64,000 nt of DNA from Achromobacter seleniivolatilans (GTDB taxonomy: Bacteria > Pseudomonadota > Gammaproteobacteria > Burkholderiales > Burkholderiaceae_B): the NCBI RefSeq assembly GCF_030864005.1, contig NZ_CP132976.1, forward strand, positions 186,001 through 250,000, written 5' to 3'. Position numbers and translations under genes: made by a program. The stretch's first letter is position 1; every line of letters begins with the position of its first letter. This document shows, in pieces, positions 17,390 through 27,729 of this stretch. The notes below the pieces were generated by a model. That model searched no databases, was not told where the DNA came from, and was given only the letters and a program-made list of their open reading frames with translations.

Positions 17390-18175
17390 ATGCACCCGAT
17401 GCTCAACATCGCCATCAAGGCGGCCCGGCGTGCCGGCACCATTATCAACCGTGCCAGCATGGATTTGGAACGACTCAGCGTGGCTCGCAAGGGGCCGCGC
17501 GATTATGTCACGGAAGTCGATCGCGCCGCCGAGGAGTCCATCGTCGAGACGCTGCATGCGGCTTACCCGGACCATGCCGTTCTGGGCGAAGAATTCGGTC
17601 TGCAAGGCCCTGACCAAGCCGAGTTCCAGTGGATCATTGATCCCCTGGACGGCACGACCAATTTTATTCATGGTCTGCCCAACTACGCCGTGTCGATCGC
17701 GCTGACGCATCGCGGTCAAGTGACCCAAGCGGTCATCTATGATCCGGCGCGCAACGAACTGTTCACGGCCAGCCGTGGCAGCGGCACCTTCCTGAACGAC
17801 CGCCGCGTGCGCGTGTCGGGCCGTACCCGCTACCACGAAGCGCTCTTGGGCGCGCACTGGCCCCAAGCTGGTGATCCCGAACAGGGTTCGTCGCGTTTCC
17901 GCGAAATGGCCGAAGGCGCCACCGGCGTTCGCCGCCTGGGCGCCACCGTGCTGGATCTGGCCTATGTGGCCAGCGGCCGTCTGGACGGCTTCTGCGGTGT
18001 GGGCTTGAAGCCTTGGGATGTCGCTGCGGGCAGCTTGATGGTGCTGGAAGCAGGCGGCCTGATCGCTGACTTTGACGGCGAGCAAGGCTGGATGGACAGC
18101 GGCAACGTCCTGGCCGCCAGCCCCAAGATCTTCACGCAAATGCTGTCGGCGCTCAACCCGCCTTCGGCCGCTTAA
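17390..18175 (+). CDS. suhB: Inositol-1-monophosphatase family protein SuhB
   Basis: Mg-dependent phosphatase of 261 residues (E. coli SuhB 267). Metal-site motifs are GEEFG, then WIIDPLDGTTNFIHG (about 82-96) and the C-terminal PWDVAAGSLMVLEAGG. SuhB hydrolyses inositol monophosphate and also acts in ribosomal RNA antitermination. ATG at 17390 gives the family N-terminus (MHPMLNIAIKAARRAG); an in-frame extension to 17249 would overlap trmJ and is rejected. Confidence 0.94.
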   Translation: MHPMLNIAIKAARRAGTIINRASMDLERLSVARKGPRDYVTEVDRAAEESIVETLHAAYPDHAVLGEEFGLQGPDQAEFQWIIDPLDGTTNFIHGLPNYAVSIALTHRGQVTQAVIYDPARNELFTASRGSGTFLNDRRVRVSGRTRYHEALLGAHWPQAGDPEQGSSRFREMAEGATGVRRLGATVLDLAYVASGRLDGFCGVGLKPWDVAAGSLMVLEAGGLIADFDGEQGWMDSGNVLAASPKIFTQMLSALNPPSAA

Positions 18176-18254
18176 AGCGCAAGACGCAGACCCCCGGCGT
18201 GCGGCTTAACTGCCGCCGCCTTGCACGCACTGGGCGCAAGCCCGCTGCTGAAAG

Positions 18255-18279
18255 ACCGGCCTTCGGCCGGTTTTTTTTT
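18255..18279 (+). terminator. Rho-independent terminator after suhB
   Basis: Stem ACCGGCC / GGCCGGT (18255-18261 with 18265-18271), loop TTC, followed by nine T residues. Confidence 0.9.
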
Positions 18280-18425
18280 GTCCGCGCGCGCTGCTCACCC
18301 CCTCGCCCAGCATGGTGAAAATGGCTCAAAGCCAATGGCCATCAGGCATACGGACGGGACTCGTCACCGGCATGTCACAGGTTTTCCATGTACGATTACC
18401 GGTCGCATAACTTCTGGAGCTCCTG

Positions 18426-20009
18426 ATGGAGTGGCTGCTAGACCCCGCTGCGTGGGTCGGCTTGCTTACCCTGGTCGTCCTTGAGATCGTCCTGGGCATT
18501 GATAACCTGATTTTCATCGCCATCCTGGCAGACAAGCTGCCCCCTGCGCAACGCGATCGCGCGCGCATCATGGGCTTGAGCCTGGCGTTGATCATGCGCC
18601 TTGGCCTGTTGTCGGTCATGTCGTGGCTGGTCACCTTGACCACCCCCTTGTTCTCCATCGGTCCGCTGTCCCCTTCGGGACGCGACCTGATCCTGATGGT
18701 GGGTGGCTTCTTCCTGCTGTTCAAAGGCACGATGGAACTGCACGAGCGTCTGGAGGGCGGCCAGCATATGGGCTCGTCCGGGCCGCGCGTGTACGCCAGT
18801 TTCTGGGTGATCGTGACGCAGATCGTGGTGCTGGACGCCGTGTTCTCGCTGGACTCGGTGATTACCGCCGTCGGTATGGTGGACCACCTGGCCATCATGA
18901 TGATTGCTGTCATCATCGCCATTGGCATCATGCTGCTGGCGTCCAAGCCTTTGACGCGTTTCGTCAACGCCCACCCGACCGTGGTGGTGCTGTGCCTGGG
19001 CTTCCTGCTGATGATCGGCTTTTCGCTGCTGGCTGAATCGTTTGGCTTCAAGGTGCCCAAGGGTTACCTGTACGCGGCCATCGGTTTCTCGGTGGCGATC
19101 GAAGCGCTGAACCAGGTCGCGCGCCGCAATCTGCTCAAGCTGGATGCCCGCCGTCCCATGCGTGAACGCACGGCCTCGGCTGTGCTGCGCATGTTGGGCA
19201 AGCGGCCGCCGGCCAGCGATGAACCCGATCTGCCGCATGCAGGCCCGTCGGTGCCCGCTTTCGGGGTCGAAGAAAGAAATATGGTCAGTGGGGTGCTGAC
19301 GCTTGCCGAACGCTCCATCCGGTCGATCATGACGCCCCGCACGGACGTGTCGTGGGTCAATATCGATGACGACCCGGAAGTCATCCGCCGTCAGCTGACC
19401 GAAGCGCCGCACAGCTTTTTCCCGGTCTGCCGGGGTTCGCTTGACGAGGTGCTGGGCATCGCGCGCGCCAAAGATCTGGTGGCCGACCTGATCACCGAGG
19501 GCCGCGTGCGCCGCAATCGCCTGCGTGACCCCATCATCGTGCACGAAGCCATCGGTATCCTGCGCTTGATGGATACGCTCAAGCGTTCGCGCGGCCAACT
19601 GGTGCTGGTCGCCGATGAGTTCGGCGCCATTGAAGGCTTGGTTACGCCTATCGACGTGTTCGAGGCAATTGCCGGCGAGTTCCCCGATGAGGATGAACTG
19701 CCCGATATTGTGGCCGATGGCGACAACACCTGGAAGATCGATGGTGCAGCCGACCTGCATCATGTAGAACAGGTATTGGAAACCGAAGGCTTGGTCGACG
19801 AGGCCCAGGAATTTTCAACCTTGGCGGGCTATTTGCTGTCGCGCTTTGGACACCTGCCCAAACCGGGCGATGTCTGCGAGTACGAAATCCACCATGAGCA
19901 TTTCCGTTTTGAAGTGCTGGAAATGGATGGCCGCCGCATTGCGCTGGTGCGCGTCGAGAAGCGTCGCCACGAGCCGCTTTCCGATGAAGCATCGCTTGCC
20001 AACGACTAA
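18426..20009 (+). CDS. TerC-family membrane protein with CBS and transporter-associated domains
   Basis: Membrane protein of 527 residues. The N-terminal half is a TerC domain with about seven hydrophobic segments and acidic intramembrane residues ([33 protein letters not shown]). It is followed by a CBS pair (about 285-405: [35 protein letters not shown]) and a C-terminal CorC/HlyC domain. This matches YoaE/YegH-like proteins proposed to export or sense metals such as manganese. Only 18 nt separate it from uppP, suggesting one transcript. Confidence 0.9.
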   Translation: MEWLLDPAAWVGLLTLVVLEIVLGIDNLIFIAILADKLPPAQRDRARIMGLSLALIMRLGLLSVMSWLVTLTTPLFSIGPLSPSGRDLILMVGGFFLLFKGTMELHERLEGGQHMGSSGPRVYASFWVIVTQIVVLDAVFSLDSVITAVGMVDHLAIMMIAVIIAIGIMLLASKPLTRFVNAHPTVVVLCLGFLLMIGFSLLAESFGFKVPKGYLYAAIGFSVAIEALNQVARRNLLKLDARRPMRERTASAVLRMLGKRPPASDEPDLPHAGPSVPAFGVEERNMVSGVLTLAERSIRSIMTPRTDVSWVNIDDDPEVIRRQLTEAPHSFFPVCRGSLDEVLGIARAKDLVADLITEGRVRRNRLRDPIIVHEAIGILRLMDTLKRSRGQLVLVADEFGAIEGLVTPIDVFEAIAGEFPDEDELPDIVADGDNTWKIDGAADLHHVEQVLETEGLVDEAQEFSTLAGYLLSRFGHLPKPGDVCEYEIHHEHFRFEVLEMDGRRIALVRVEKRRHEPLSDEASLAND

Positions 20010-20027
20010 CCGGGACTGCTCCTTATC

Positions 20028-20891
20028 GTGACTGAAAACGCGCTCTATCTGATCAAAGCTTTTATCCTGGGTATTCTTGAGGGCCTGACGGAATTCATCC
20101 CGGTGTCCAGCACCGGCCACCTTATCCTGGTGGGCGACTGGATCAATTTCCAGTCGGGCGACGGCAAGGTGTTCGAGGTCGTGATCCAGCTGGGGTCCAT
20201 TCTGGCCGTCATGTGGGTGTTTCGCGCCCGGCTGTTGCAGCTGATTCGCGGCACGCTGACTGGCGTGCCGACCGAAGTCGCATTCACCCGCAATCTGATC
20301 ATCGCTTTCCTGCCGGCGGCGGTCATCGGGGCGATCTTCATCAAGTCCATCAAGTCGGTGTTCTACCATCCGGGCGTCGTCGTAGTGACGCTAGTGTTGG
20401 GCGGCCTGATCATGCTGTATGTCGAACGCAAGACGCATCACACGCCGGGCGACGTGCCTGGCGCCGCTGACGACACCGCTTCTGATGAGCGCGCCACGGC
20501 GCGCACGCTGGAACAGATCACCTGGAAGCAGGCGCTGGGTGTGGGCGTGGCGCAATGTCTGGCCATGATTCCCGGTACGTCGCGGTCAGGCGCCACCATC
20601 ATCGGCGGCATGATCGCGGGTATTCAGCGCAAAACGGCGACCGAGTTCTCGTTCTTTCTGGCGATGCCCACGATGTTGGGCGCGGCGGTCTATGACATGT
20701 ACAAGAACTTTGGCGTGCTGACCCAGCACGACCTGTCCGGCATTGCCGTGGGCTTCATCGCGGCGTTCCTGAGCGCGATGGTGGTGGTTCGAGCCGTGCT
20801 GCGCTTTGTGGCCAACCACACGTACCGGGTGTTCGCCTGGTACCGGATCGTGTTTGGCGCGATAGTTGCCGCGTGGGTCTTCACCCGCTAG
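20028..20891 (+). CDS. uppP: Undecaprenyl-diphosphatase UppP (BacA)
   Basis: Integral membrane phosphatase of 287 residues that recycles undecaprenyl pyrophosphate for peptidoglycan and O-antigen synthesis. Signature motifs are EGLTEFIPVSSTGHLIL (about 16-32) and MIPGTSRSGATIIGGM (about 183-198). The start is GTG, 18 nt after the TerC-type gene. A bidirectional terminator follows. Confidence 0.95.
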   Translation: MTENALYLIKAFILGILEGLTEFIPVSSTGHLILVGDWINFQSGDGKVFEVVIQLGSILAVMWVFRARLLQLIRGTLTGVPTEVAFTRNLIIAFLPAAVIGAIFIKSIKSVFYHPGVVVVTLVLGGLIMLYVERKTHHTPGDVPGAADDTASDERATARTLEQITWKQALGVGVAQCLAMIPGTSRSGATIIGGMIAGIQRKTATEFSFFLAMPTMLGAAVYDMYKNFGVLTQHDLSGIAVGFIAAFLSAMVVVRAVLRFVANHTYRVFAWYRIVFGAIVAAWVFTR

Positions 20892-20909
20892 GACTTCTGG
20901 CGATGGAAT

Positions 20910-20946
20910 AAAAATGGCCTTGCAATCATGCAAGGCCATTTTTTTA
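20910..20946. terminator. Bidirectional terminator between uppP and lpxH
   Basis: Long stem AAATGGCCTTGCA / TGCAAGGCCATTT with loop ATCA. It is flanked by A-rich and T-rich runs on the two sides, so it can stop both convergent transcripts. Confidence 0.9.
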
Positions 20947-20962
20947 TCGTGTGCAACGCATC

Positions 20963-21730
20963 CTACATTTCCAGATCGTAGAATTCCAGGCCGTCGCGGT
21001 CGATGACGAGCCAGCCGCCGCGTGCGGGCGACACGTGGTCGCAATCCCAGTCGGGCAGCACCCAGCGTTCGCGCTTCTTGCCATCCACGTCGATGACGTG
21101 ACGGGCGGGGCGGTGCGTGTGGCCATGGACCAGCACGCGCACGCCTGACTCGCGGAAGATGGCATTGATGGCGTCGGCATTGACGTCCATGATCTCCATG
21201 GATTTTGTCTGATTCGCCGCCTGGCTTTCACCACGCGCCTGTTGCGCCATTGCCAGGCGTTCAGGAATGGTCTTGGCCAGGAACTCGGCCTGCCATTGCG
21301 GATTGCGGACCATCGTGCGGAATTGCTGATAGGCGGCGTCGTCCGTACAGAACTCGTCGCCATGGGTCAGCAGCACTTGGCCAAAATCCGTTTCCAGCAC
21401 CGCGGGCTCGGGTAGCAGGCGCGCGCCCACGGCTTGCGCCAGCTCTTCGCCGATCAGGAAGTCGCGGTTGCCGCGGCCCAGCCACACGGGAATCCGCGCA
21501 GCTGTTTCCCGTAGCGCCGCCACCACCGTGGCAAGCCACGGCGGGGCGGCGCGTATCACGTCGTCGCCGATCCAGGCATCGAAGATGTCGCCCGGCAGCA
21601 GCAGGGCGGCGGCTTCTTCTTGCGCGGCCTCCAGAAAGGCCAGAAAGGCCTCGGAGGTAGCAGGCGTAGCCGGCCCCAGATGCAGGTCGGACGCCAGCCA
21701 GATCGGGCCGGACAGGGCGATCTTATTCAA
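20963..21730 (-). CDS. lpxH: UDP-2,3-diacylglucosamine diphosphatase LpxH
   Basis: Mn-dependent hydrolase of lipid A synthesis that makes lipid X; 255 residues. Metallophosphoesterase motifs are clear: ASDLHLG (13-19), [26 protein letters not shown] and [10 protein letters not shown]. The start appears to be TTG at 21730, which overlaps the end of the cyclophilin gene by 8 nt; no ATG gives the DLHL motif its usual N-terminal position. It forms an operon with the cyclophilin and TPR genes. Confidence 0.93.
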   Translation of the reverse strand: MNKIALSGPIWLASDLHLGPATPATSEAFLAFLEAAQEEAAALLLPGDIFDAWIGDDVIRAAPPWLATVVAALRETAARIPVWLGRGNRDFLIGEELAQAVGARLLPEPAVLETDFGQVLLTHGDEFCTDDAAYQQFRTMVRNPQWQAEFLAKTIPERLAMAQQARGESQAANQTKSMEIMDVNADAINAIFRESGVRVLVHGHTHRPARHVIDVDGKKRERWVLPDWDCDHVSPARGGWLVIDRDGLEFYDLEM

Positions 21731-22370
21731 GAATTTCGGCCTTCTCGATGATCACGTCGTCGTTCGGAACGTTCTGGTGGAAGCCCTTGTTGCCGGTCTT
21801 CACGCCCTTGATCTTCTCGACCACGTCGGTGCCTTCGGTGATGGTGCCGAAAACAGCGTAGCCCCAGCCATTCGGCGTGGGCGACGTGAAGTTCAGGAAG
21901 TCGTTGTTGGACACGTTGATGAAGAACTGAGCGGTAGCCGAGTGCGGGTCGCTGGTGCGGGCCATCGCCAGGGTGTACTTGTCGTTCTTCAGGCCGTTGT
22001 TGGCCTCGTTTTCAACGGGGGCGTGAGTTTGCTTTTGCTTCATGCCGGGCTCGAAACCGCCGCCTTGAATCATGAAGCCGTCGATCACGCGATGGAACAC
22101 CGTGCCGTTGTAGAAGCCTTCTTTGACGTACGTCAGGAAGTTTTCGACGGTCTTGGGCGCCTTGGCGGCGTCCAGGGTGATGACCATGTCGCCTTGGTTC
22201 GTGATGAGTTTGACGCGGGGGTTGGTGCTCATGGTTTTTGTGCCTTCAGAAGTGGAGGTGGAGGGAGTGGCTGCGGGGGCGGCGCTGACGAGGGCTGGGG
22301 CAAATGCCGCCAGCGCAAACGAGCACGCCGTCAGGCGCAGCAGGTGAAGAGGAGAGTAACGGGACATCAT
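21723..22370 (-). CDS. Peptidyl-prolyl cis-trans isomerase, cyclophilin type
   Basis: Cyclophilin of 215 residues with the active-site core [15 protein letters not shown], the [10 protein letters not shown] region and [10 protein letters not shown]. The long version starting at 22370 has a signal peptide ([23 protein letters not shown]), giving a periplasmic PpiA-like enzyme. An internal ATG in MSTNPRVKL (22232) would give a cytoplasmic PpiB-like form, so both forms may be made. The gene overlaps the TPR gene (ATGA) and lpxH. Confidence 0.92.
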   Translation of the reverse strand: MMSRYSPLHLLRLTACSFALAAFAPALVSAAPAATPSTSTSEGTKTMSTNPRVKLITNQGDMVITLDAAKAPKTVENFLTYVKEGFYNGTVFHRVIDGFMIQGGGFEPGMKQKQTHAPVENEANNGLKNDKYTLAMARTSDPHSATAQFFINVSNNDFLNFTSPTPNGWGYAVFGTITEGTDVVEKIKGVKTGNKGFHQNVPNDDVIIEKAEILE

Positions 22371-23050
22371 TTGCCTTGTTTATCCTTCAACATGGTTTCG
22401 ACTTCGCGGGCCTTGTCCTGCATGCCGGGCACGCCATCGCTGGCGGCCTTCTTGTAGGTGCTCAGCGCCTGCAGAAGTTGCAGGTCGCCCAGGTTGGCGC
22501 GGGCAGCCGCGTAGCCGGGGTCGGCGCGCAGGGCCATTTGCAGGGCGTCTTGCGCTTTTTCAAGTTCACCGCGGCTTGCATATAGAGCCGCCAGATTGTT
22601 CCAAGGTTCCGGCAGTTCCGGGAACCGGGTGGTCATGTCGGTATAAATGTCGATGGCTTCCCCCGTGCGGTTCAGCGCGGCCAGCGCCCGGGCGTGCTGG
22701 AACATCAGTTGCACGTCGGTGCCGCGCTGGTCCTTGATCTGGGCTTCGCGCTTTTCGATCATCGCAAGCGCGGCTTCGTTGTCGCCCTGGTTCAGCAGGC
22801 GTTCAATGTACGTCGTGATCTGCGACGGGGACGGCGTAAGACGGGTGTCGACGCTGGGCTTGGCGGCTTCCAGCAGCTTTGCCAGACCGTCCCAGCCGCC
22901 TTCGGGCGGGATCGGGTCCAACGTCGTGCGGGTAGCGTTGGGGTTCTGACCCGCTCCACCCGCCATCGACTGGGCAAGGGCGGCTCCAACCGGCGCGCCG
23001 GCAAGAGCCAGGGCGAGCAGGGCGACATAAAAACGCGGCTTGATAGTCAC
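22367..23050 (-). CDS. Tetratricopeptide-repeat periplasmic protein
   Basis: Exported protein of 227 residues with a GTG start. The signal peptide ends near ALAQ. TPR motifs run from about residue 65: [48 protein letters not shown] and [19 protein letters not shown], the long one spanning about 132-162. It probably acts as a scaffold in the envelope. It is the first gene of the TPR-cyclophilin-lpxH unit, and the ATGA overlap with the cyclophilin gene suggests coupled translation. The precise partner is not known. Confidence 0.85.
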   Translation of the reverse strand: MTIKPRFYVALLALALAGAPVGAALAQSMAGGAGQNPNATRTTLDPIPPEGGWDGLAKLLEAAKPSVDTRLTPSPSQITTYIERLLNQGDNEAALAMIEKREAQIKDQRGTDVQLMFQHARALAALNRTGEAIDIYTDMTTRFPELPEPWNNLAALYASRGELEKAQDALQMALRADPGYAAARANLGDLQLLQALSTYKKAASDGVPGMQDKAREVETMLKDKQGK

Positions 23051-23176
23051 GTGGGTATCCGTTAAAAGTCGTGGCCGGCTTGCACTTACGCGCGCGACCG
23101 GGCCGCTTGCTATACTTGACGACCGCCATTTTAGCCTCGGTTGAGTTTTTGGCTCGACATTGGGCAGGGCGCTCTG

Positions 23177-23210
23177 ACGGTATACCGTAATCTGGCCAGA
23201 GTCTGACCGA
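23177..23210. promoter_or_regulatory. Palindromes in the TPR/cysS divergent region
   Basis: Two perfect palindromes lie 92-130 nt upstream of cysS: ACGGTATACCGT (23177-23188) and TCTGGCCAGA (23191-23200). A further half TTGGCCAGA occurs shortly after. They are possible operators; no matching regulator is recognised nearby. Confidence 0.35.
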
Positions 23211-23305
23211 GTTTGGCCAGAGGCGGCACGCTGTGAAGGTATCGTCCTTCGCTAGCAACACTTTCCGAAACCGCCACGGAACATTTAGACGAATCCAAAA
23301 GCGCC

Positions 23306-24760
23306 ATGCTGCAAATCTACAACACGTTATCGCGTACCAAAGAACCGTTCAAACCGGCCCAGGCTGGTCAGGTGCGCATGTACGTGTGTGGCATGACCGT
23401 GTATGACTTCTGCCATCTGGGCCACGCCCGCATGCTGGTCTCGTTTGACGTTGTGCAGCGCTGGTTGCGCGCCAGCGGTCTGGCGGTGGACTACGTGCGC
23501 AATATTACGGATATCGACGACAAGATCATCCGCCGCGCGGTGGAAACCGGCCGCCGCATCGGCGAAGTCACCGACTTCTACATTGCCGCCATGCATGCCG
23601 ACGAGCAAGCGCTGGGCGTGGAATCGCCGGACCGTGAGCCGCGCGCCACCCAGTACGTGGGCGAGATGCTGGACATCATCGGCAAGCTGGAAAAGAACGG
23701 CCTGGCCTATCAGGCCGATGACGGCGACGTGAATTACGCCGTCCGCGGCTTTCCCGGCTATGGCAAGTTGTCAGGCAAAACGCTGGATGACCTGCGTGCT
23801 GGCGAACGTGTAGCCGTGGGTTCGGCCAAGCGCGACCCGCTCGATTTCGTGCTCTGGAAATCGGCCAAAGCCGAAGAACCGGCCGACACAAAGTGGGAGT
23901 CGCCCTACGGCATGGGACGTCCTGGCTGGCACATTGAATGCTCGGCAATGAGCAAGTCGCTGCTGGGCTTGCCGCTGGATATTCACGGTGGCGGTCCTGA
24001 CCTGAAATTCCCGCACCACGAAAACGAAATTGCCCAGACCGAAGGCGCCTTTGGCGGCACACTGGCAAATATCTGGATGCACTGCGGTCCGCTCATGGTT
24101 GATTCGGACAAGATGTCCAAGTCCCTGGGCAATTTCCGCACCATCCGCCAGACGGTCGCCCAAGGCGAGCCGGCGGCAGATGCCGCCACCTACGCGGTCA
24201 ACCCGCGTGAAGCGGAAATGGTGCGCTTCTTTATTGTGCGCAACCACTACCGCAGCTCGCAGAATTACACACCTGACAATCTGGTCGACGCGCAAAACGC
24301 GCTGGACCGCCTGTATCAGGCCTTGCAGAACGTGCCGGCCGACGATCAAGGCATCGATTGGAACGAGCCGCAGGCCCAGGCCTTCAAAGCGGCCATGGAC
24401 GATGACTTCAACAGCTCGGGCGCTGTCGCGGCCTTGTTCGAACTGGCCTCCGAGGCCAACCGCGGCAAGAGCGCGCGCAGCGCCGGCCAGATGAAGGCAT
24501 TGGCATCGTTGCTGGGGCTGTTGCAGCAAGATCCGGCGGCGTATTTCCAGTCGTCCACGCGTTACTCGGCGGCTGCCATCGAACAGGGCCAGCGCGCCAT
24601 GTTGGACGCGGATGCCATCCAGTCCCTGATCGACGCCCGCGCGGCGGCCAAGGCCGCCCGCAACTTTGCCGAGGCGGATCGTATCCGCGCGGAATTGCGC
24701 GATGCCGGTATCGAGCTTGATGACAAGCCGGGTGGTCTGACGCAATGGCGCAGGGCTTGA
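23306..24760 (+). CDS. cysS: Cysteinyl-tRNA synthetase
   Basis: Class I aminoacyl-tRNA synthetase of 484 residues that charges tRNA-Cys. The HIGH-type motif is CHLGHARM, the zinc-site cysteine lies in YVCGMTVYD, and the KMSKS loop is [10 protein letters not shown] (about 269-278). The [13 protein letters not shown] and [15 protein letters not shown] segments are characteristic of CysS. It overlaps the following glycosylase gene by 16 nt. Confidence 0.97.
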   Translation: MLQIYNTLSRTKEPFKPAQAGQVRMYVCGMTVYDFCHLGHARMLVSFDVVQRWLRASGLAVDYVRNITDIDDKIIRRAVETGRRIGEVTDFYIAAMHADEQALGVESPDREPRATQYVGEMLDIIGKLEKNGLAYQADDGDVNYAVRGFPGYGKLSGKTLDDLRAGERVAVGSAKRDPLDFVLWKSAKAEEPADTKWESPYGMGRPGWHIECSAMSKSLLGLPLDIHGGGPDLKFPHHENEIAQTEGAFGGTLANIWMHCGPLMVDSDKMSKSLGNFRTIRQTVAQGEPAADAATYAVNPREAEMVRFFIVRNHYRSSQNYTPDNLVDAQNALDRLYQALQNVPADDQGIDWNEPQAQAFKAAMDDDFNSSGAVAALFELASEANRGKSARSAGQMKALASLLGLLQQDPAAYFQSSTRYSAAAIEQGQRAMLDADAIQSLIDARAAAKAARNFAEADRIRAELRDAGIELDDKPGGLTQWRRA

Positions 24761-25425
24761 GCCCAGTGGATACACCCGACATGTCCGCTCCTGACCTCGA
24801 CATTCCCAAGCCTGAGTACTGGGAAGCCGCCGTCGCCCATCTGATGCGCCGCGACCGCATCCTGAAAAAGATCATTCCCCAGCATCCCGAGGTCTGGCTG
24901 ACCTCGCGCGGCACGCCGTTCGTGACGCTGGCCCGGGCGATCATCGGGCAACAGATTTCCACCAAGGCGGCTGATGCCGTCTGGACCAAGTTCATCGACG
25001 CCGTGGGCAAACGCCCCACGCCTGTCGCCGTGCTGCGCGTTGGCGTGGACGGGCTGCGTAAAGCGGGCCTGTCTCAACGCAAGGCCGAATACGTGCTGGA
25101 TCTTGCCGTGCATTTCGGCGAGCGACGGGTCCATCCCGAGAAATGGGCGGCCATGGACGACGAGGCCGTTATTTCTGAATTGGTCGCCATCCGGGGCATT
25201 GGGCGCTGGACGGCGGAGATGTTTTTGATTTTCAATCTACAGCGGCCTGACGTTCTGCCGCTGGATGATCCAGGGCTGCTCAAGGCAATCTCGCTACACT
25301 ATTTCAGTGGCGAGCCTGTCTCGCGCTTCGAGGCTCGCGAAGTCTCGCTGGCGTGGCAACCCTGGCGTACCGTGGCGACCTGGTACCTATGGCGCAGTCT
25401 GGAACCGACACCGGTTCAATACTGA
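24745..25425 (+). CDS. DNA-3-methyladenine glycosylase, AlkA/HhH-GPD type
   Basis: Base-excision repair glycosylase of 226 residues (214 if it starts at ATG 24781). The helix-hairpin-helix is [17 protein letters not shown] and the catalytic Asp lies in LPLDDPGLL, both typical of the AlkA branch, along with [11 protein letters not shown]. It lacks the N-terminal TBP-like domain of E. coli AlkA, as in short bacterial homologues. It is translationally linked to cysS by a 16-nt overlap and lies 36 nt upstream of accA. Confidence 0.88.
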   Translation: MAQGLSPVDTPDMSAPDLDIPKPEYWEAAVAHLMRRDRILKKIIPQHPEVWLTSRGTPFVTLARAIIGQQISTKAADAVWTKFIDAVGKRPTPVAVLRVGVDGLRKAGLSQRKAEYVLDLAVHFGERRVHPEKWAAMDDEAVISELVAIRGIGRWTAEMFLIFNLQRPDVLPLDDPGLLKAISLHYFSGEPVSRFEAREVSLAWQPWRTVATWYLWRSLEPTPVQY

Positions 25426-25461
25426 TGCACACCAGGCAGCCCATCTACGGAACCACACTAC

Positions 25462-26427
25462 ATGCGCAATACATTTCTGGAATTTGAACAGCCGCTGGCC
25501 GAACTTGAAAACAAGATCGAGCAGCTGCGCTATGTGCAGGCCGACTCTGCGGTAGACATCTCCGACGAAATCGGACGTCTACAGCAAAAGAGCCAGACCT
25601 TGGCCAAGGAAATCTACGCCAAGCTCACGCCCTGGCAGACGGCGCTTGTTGCCCGCCACCCCCAGCGTCCTTACACGCTGGACTACGTGCGCGAAATGTT
25701 CACCGACTTCCATGAACTGCACGGCGACCGCATGTACGCCGACGACCAGTCCATCATCGGCGGGCTGGCGCGCTTCAATGGCACGCCCTGCATGGTGATT
25801 GGTCACCAAAAAGGCCGCGACACCAAGGAACGCGCCGCGCGTAACTTCGGCATGCCGCGTCCCGAAGGCTATCGCAAGGCCATGCGCCTGATGCGTCTGG
25901 CTGAAAAATTCGGCATCCCCGTGTTCACCTTTGTGGACACCCCGGGCGCTTATCCCGGCATTGGCGCGGAAGAGCGCGGCCAGTCCGAAGCCATTGGCCA
26001 CAATCTGTATGTCATGGCCGAATTGAAAGTGCCGATCATCTGCACGATCATTGGCGAAGGCGGTTCGGGCGGCGCTTTGGCTATTGCCGTGGGCAACGCC
26101 GTGCTGATGCTGCAATACGCGACTTACGCCGTGATTTCGCCGGAAGGCTGCGCGTCGATCTTGTGGCGCAGCGCCGACAAGGCGCCCGATGCCGCCGATG
26201 CGCTGGCCATCATCGCCCCGCGCCTGAAGGATCTTGGCCTGGTCGACCGTGTGGTCAACGAACCGGTGGGCGGCGCCCATCGCGATCCGCGCGTCATGGC
26301 TCGCCTGCTGCGCCGCGCACTGGGCGATTCCTTGCGCCAGCTTCAGGGGCTGACGCCCGACCAGCTTGTGGAACAGCGCGTGCAACGCGTCCTGTCCTAC
26401 GGCGCCTACCAGGAAGTGCGCGCTTAA
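25462..26427 (+). CDS. accA: Acetyl-CoA carboxylase carboxyltransferase, alpha subunit
   Basis: Alpha subunit of the carboxyltransferase that transfers the carboxyl group from biotin to acetyl-CoA in fatty-acid synthesis; 321 residues as in other beta- and gammaproteobacteria. The N-terminus [18 protein letters not shown], and the crotonase-like core with [19 protein letters not shown] and [15 protein letters not shown], are diagnostic. tilS follows on the same strand. Confidence 0.97.
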   Translation: MRNTFLEFEQPLAELENKIEQLRYVQADSAVDISDEIGRLQQKSQTLAKEIYAKLTPWQTALVARHPQRPYTLDYVREMFTDFHELHGDRMYADDQSIIGGLARFNGTPCMVIGHQKGRDTKERAARNFGMPRPEGYRKAMRLMRLAEKFGIPVFTFVDTPGAYPGIGAEERGQSEAIGHNLYVMAELKVPIICTIIGEGGSGGALAIAVGNAVLMLQYATYAVISPEGCASILWRSADKAPDAADALAIIAPRLKDLGLVDRVVNEPVGGAHRDPRVMARLLRRALGDSLRQLQGLTPDQLVEQRVQRVLSYGAYQEVRA

Positions 26428-26488
26428 TGCGTGCTCCGGTGCGGGCGGTGACGCCTGTGCCGTGGCCGCGCCCGTCGCGCCATACTCC

Positions 26489-27580
26489 ATGACCGCCCGC
26501 CAACCGCCCGATGTTTCGTCCCGGGCCGAGGCGGGCGTCTTGCATTCCGGCCCTGCGCCTTTGCCGCTATCGCCCGTCCTGGGCAACGCGCTGCGCGGCG
26601 CGTTGAGCGCCTTGCCGGCGCTTCCTGCGCGCGTCGCTGTAGCGATCAGTGGCGGTGCAGATTCCGCCATGCTGGCGGTGCATGCTGCGGCCGTCGCGCG
26701 CGAGCTGGGCATCGGGCTGGCGTTGTTCCACGTGCATCATGGTTTGCAGGATGCTGCCGATGAGTGGAGCAGGCAGGTGCAAGCGTTGGCCAGCCTGTTG
26801 TCAGTGCCCGTGTTCGAAGCCCGTGTCGATGTTGCGCAGGCGTCCGGCAAGGGCATCGAAGCCGCTGCCCGCGAGGCCCGCTACGCCGCACTGGCGCAGT
26901 TGGCCGGCACGCATGGAACCAGCCATGTGCTGCTGGCGCATCACCGCAACGATCAGGCTGAAACCGTCTTGCTGCGCCTGCTGCGCGGAACGGGATTGGC
27001 CGGCATGGCCGCCATGGCAGCCGTGTCGCAGCGCGACGGTGTCTGCTACCTGCGTCCGTGGCTGACGGTGGACCGGGAGGCCATCCTGGAGGCCGCTAAT
27101 GCGGTGCAAGCCGCCACCGGCTGGCGTGCCGTGCAGGACCCGACCAATTCCGATCCGCACTACACCCGCGCTGCCTTGCGTGAATTGCTGGCGCCTGTGC
27201 TCGACAGCCGTTGGCCCGGCTGGCGAGGGATCGTTGCTCGTCACGCCGGCCATATGGCGCAAGCCGCTGAAATCCTGGAAGAAGTTGCGCAGGAAGACTT
27301 CGCGCAACTGGACGCAAGTCCCGACGGCAACAGCTTTTCACTGCAAGCGTGGCGCAGCTTGTCGCCTGCGCGCCAGGCGCAGGTGTTGCGGTATTGGCTG
27401 GAACGCAACGGCGCCCGCATGCCTACGGATGCGCGCATGCGGGACTTGCTGCGCCAGCTGCGCGAACTGCACAGCCTGGGCCACGACCGCCAGTTGCGGG
27501 TGGAACAGGCTGGCCACGTAATCCGTTGCCATCGGGGACGGGTCTGGGTAGAGCCCAGAGAGCAGGGCGGCCGTCGCTGA
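26489..27580 (+). CDS. tilS: tRNA(Ile)-lysidine synthase
   Basis: ATP-dependent enzyme of 363 residues that converts C34 of tRNA-Ile2 to lysidine. The PP-loop AISGGADSAML lies at about 52-62, followed by HVHHGLQ and LAHHRNDQAETVLLRLLRG. The end is shorter than in E. coli TilS (432), lacking part of the last C-terminal domain, a common form in this order. ATG at 26489 was preferred; the upstream reading frame overlaps accA with no family similarity. Confidence 0.93.
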   Translation: MTARQPPDVSSRAEAGVLHSGPAPLPLSPVLGNALRGALSALPALPARVAVAISGGADSAMLAVHAAAVARELGIGLALFHVHHGLQDAADEWSRQVQALASLLSVPVFEARVDVAQASGKGIEAAAREARYAALAQLAGTHGTSHVLLAHHRNDQAETVLLRLLRGTGLAGMAAMAAVSQRDGVCYLRPWLTVDREAILEAANAVQAATGWRAVQDPTNSDPHYTRAALRELLAPVLDSRWPGWRGIVARHAGHMAQAAEILEEVAQEDFAQLDASPDGNSFSLQAWRSLSPARQAQVLRYWLERNGARMPTDARMRDLLRQLRELHSLGHDRQLRVEQAGHVIRCHRGRVWVEPREQGGRR

Positions 27581-27729
27581 AAAAAAGGCGGATTTGGAAA
27601 GAATTAGCGTAAAAATAGCTGCGCAATGAACATAAATTTCCTCAATCTGCGCAAATTTTTACCGCCACGCTAGAATATATGGTTTTGCCCGTCAACATTC
27701 TTGCGGCGGGTTCCCAGCCAGAGTACGAG

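Noticed and set aside
27581..27729. Lysine riboswitch before lysC
   Set aside because: The 150-nt leader is too short and AT-rich; no riboswitch-like stems were seen, only a short direct repeat.
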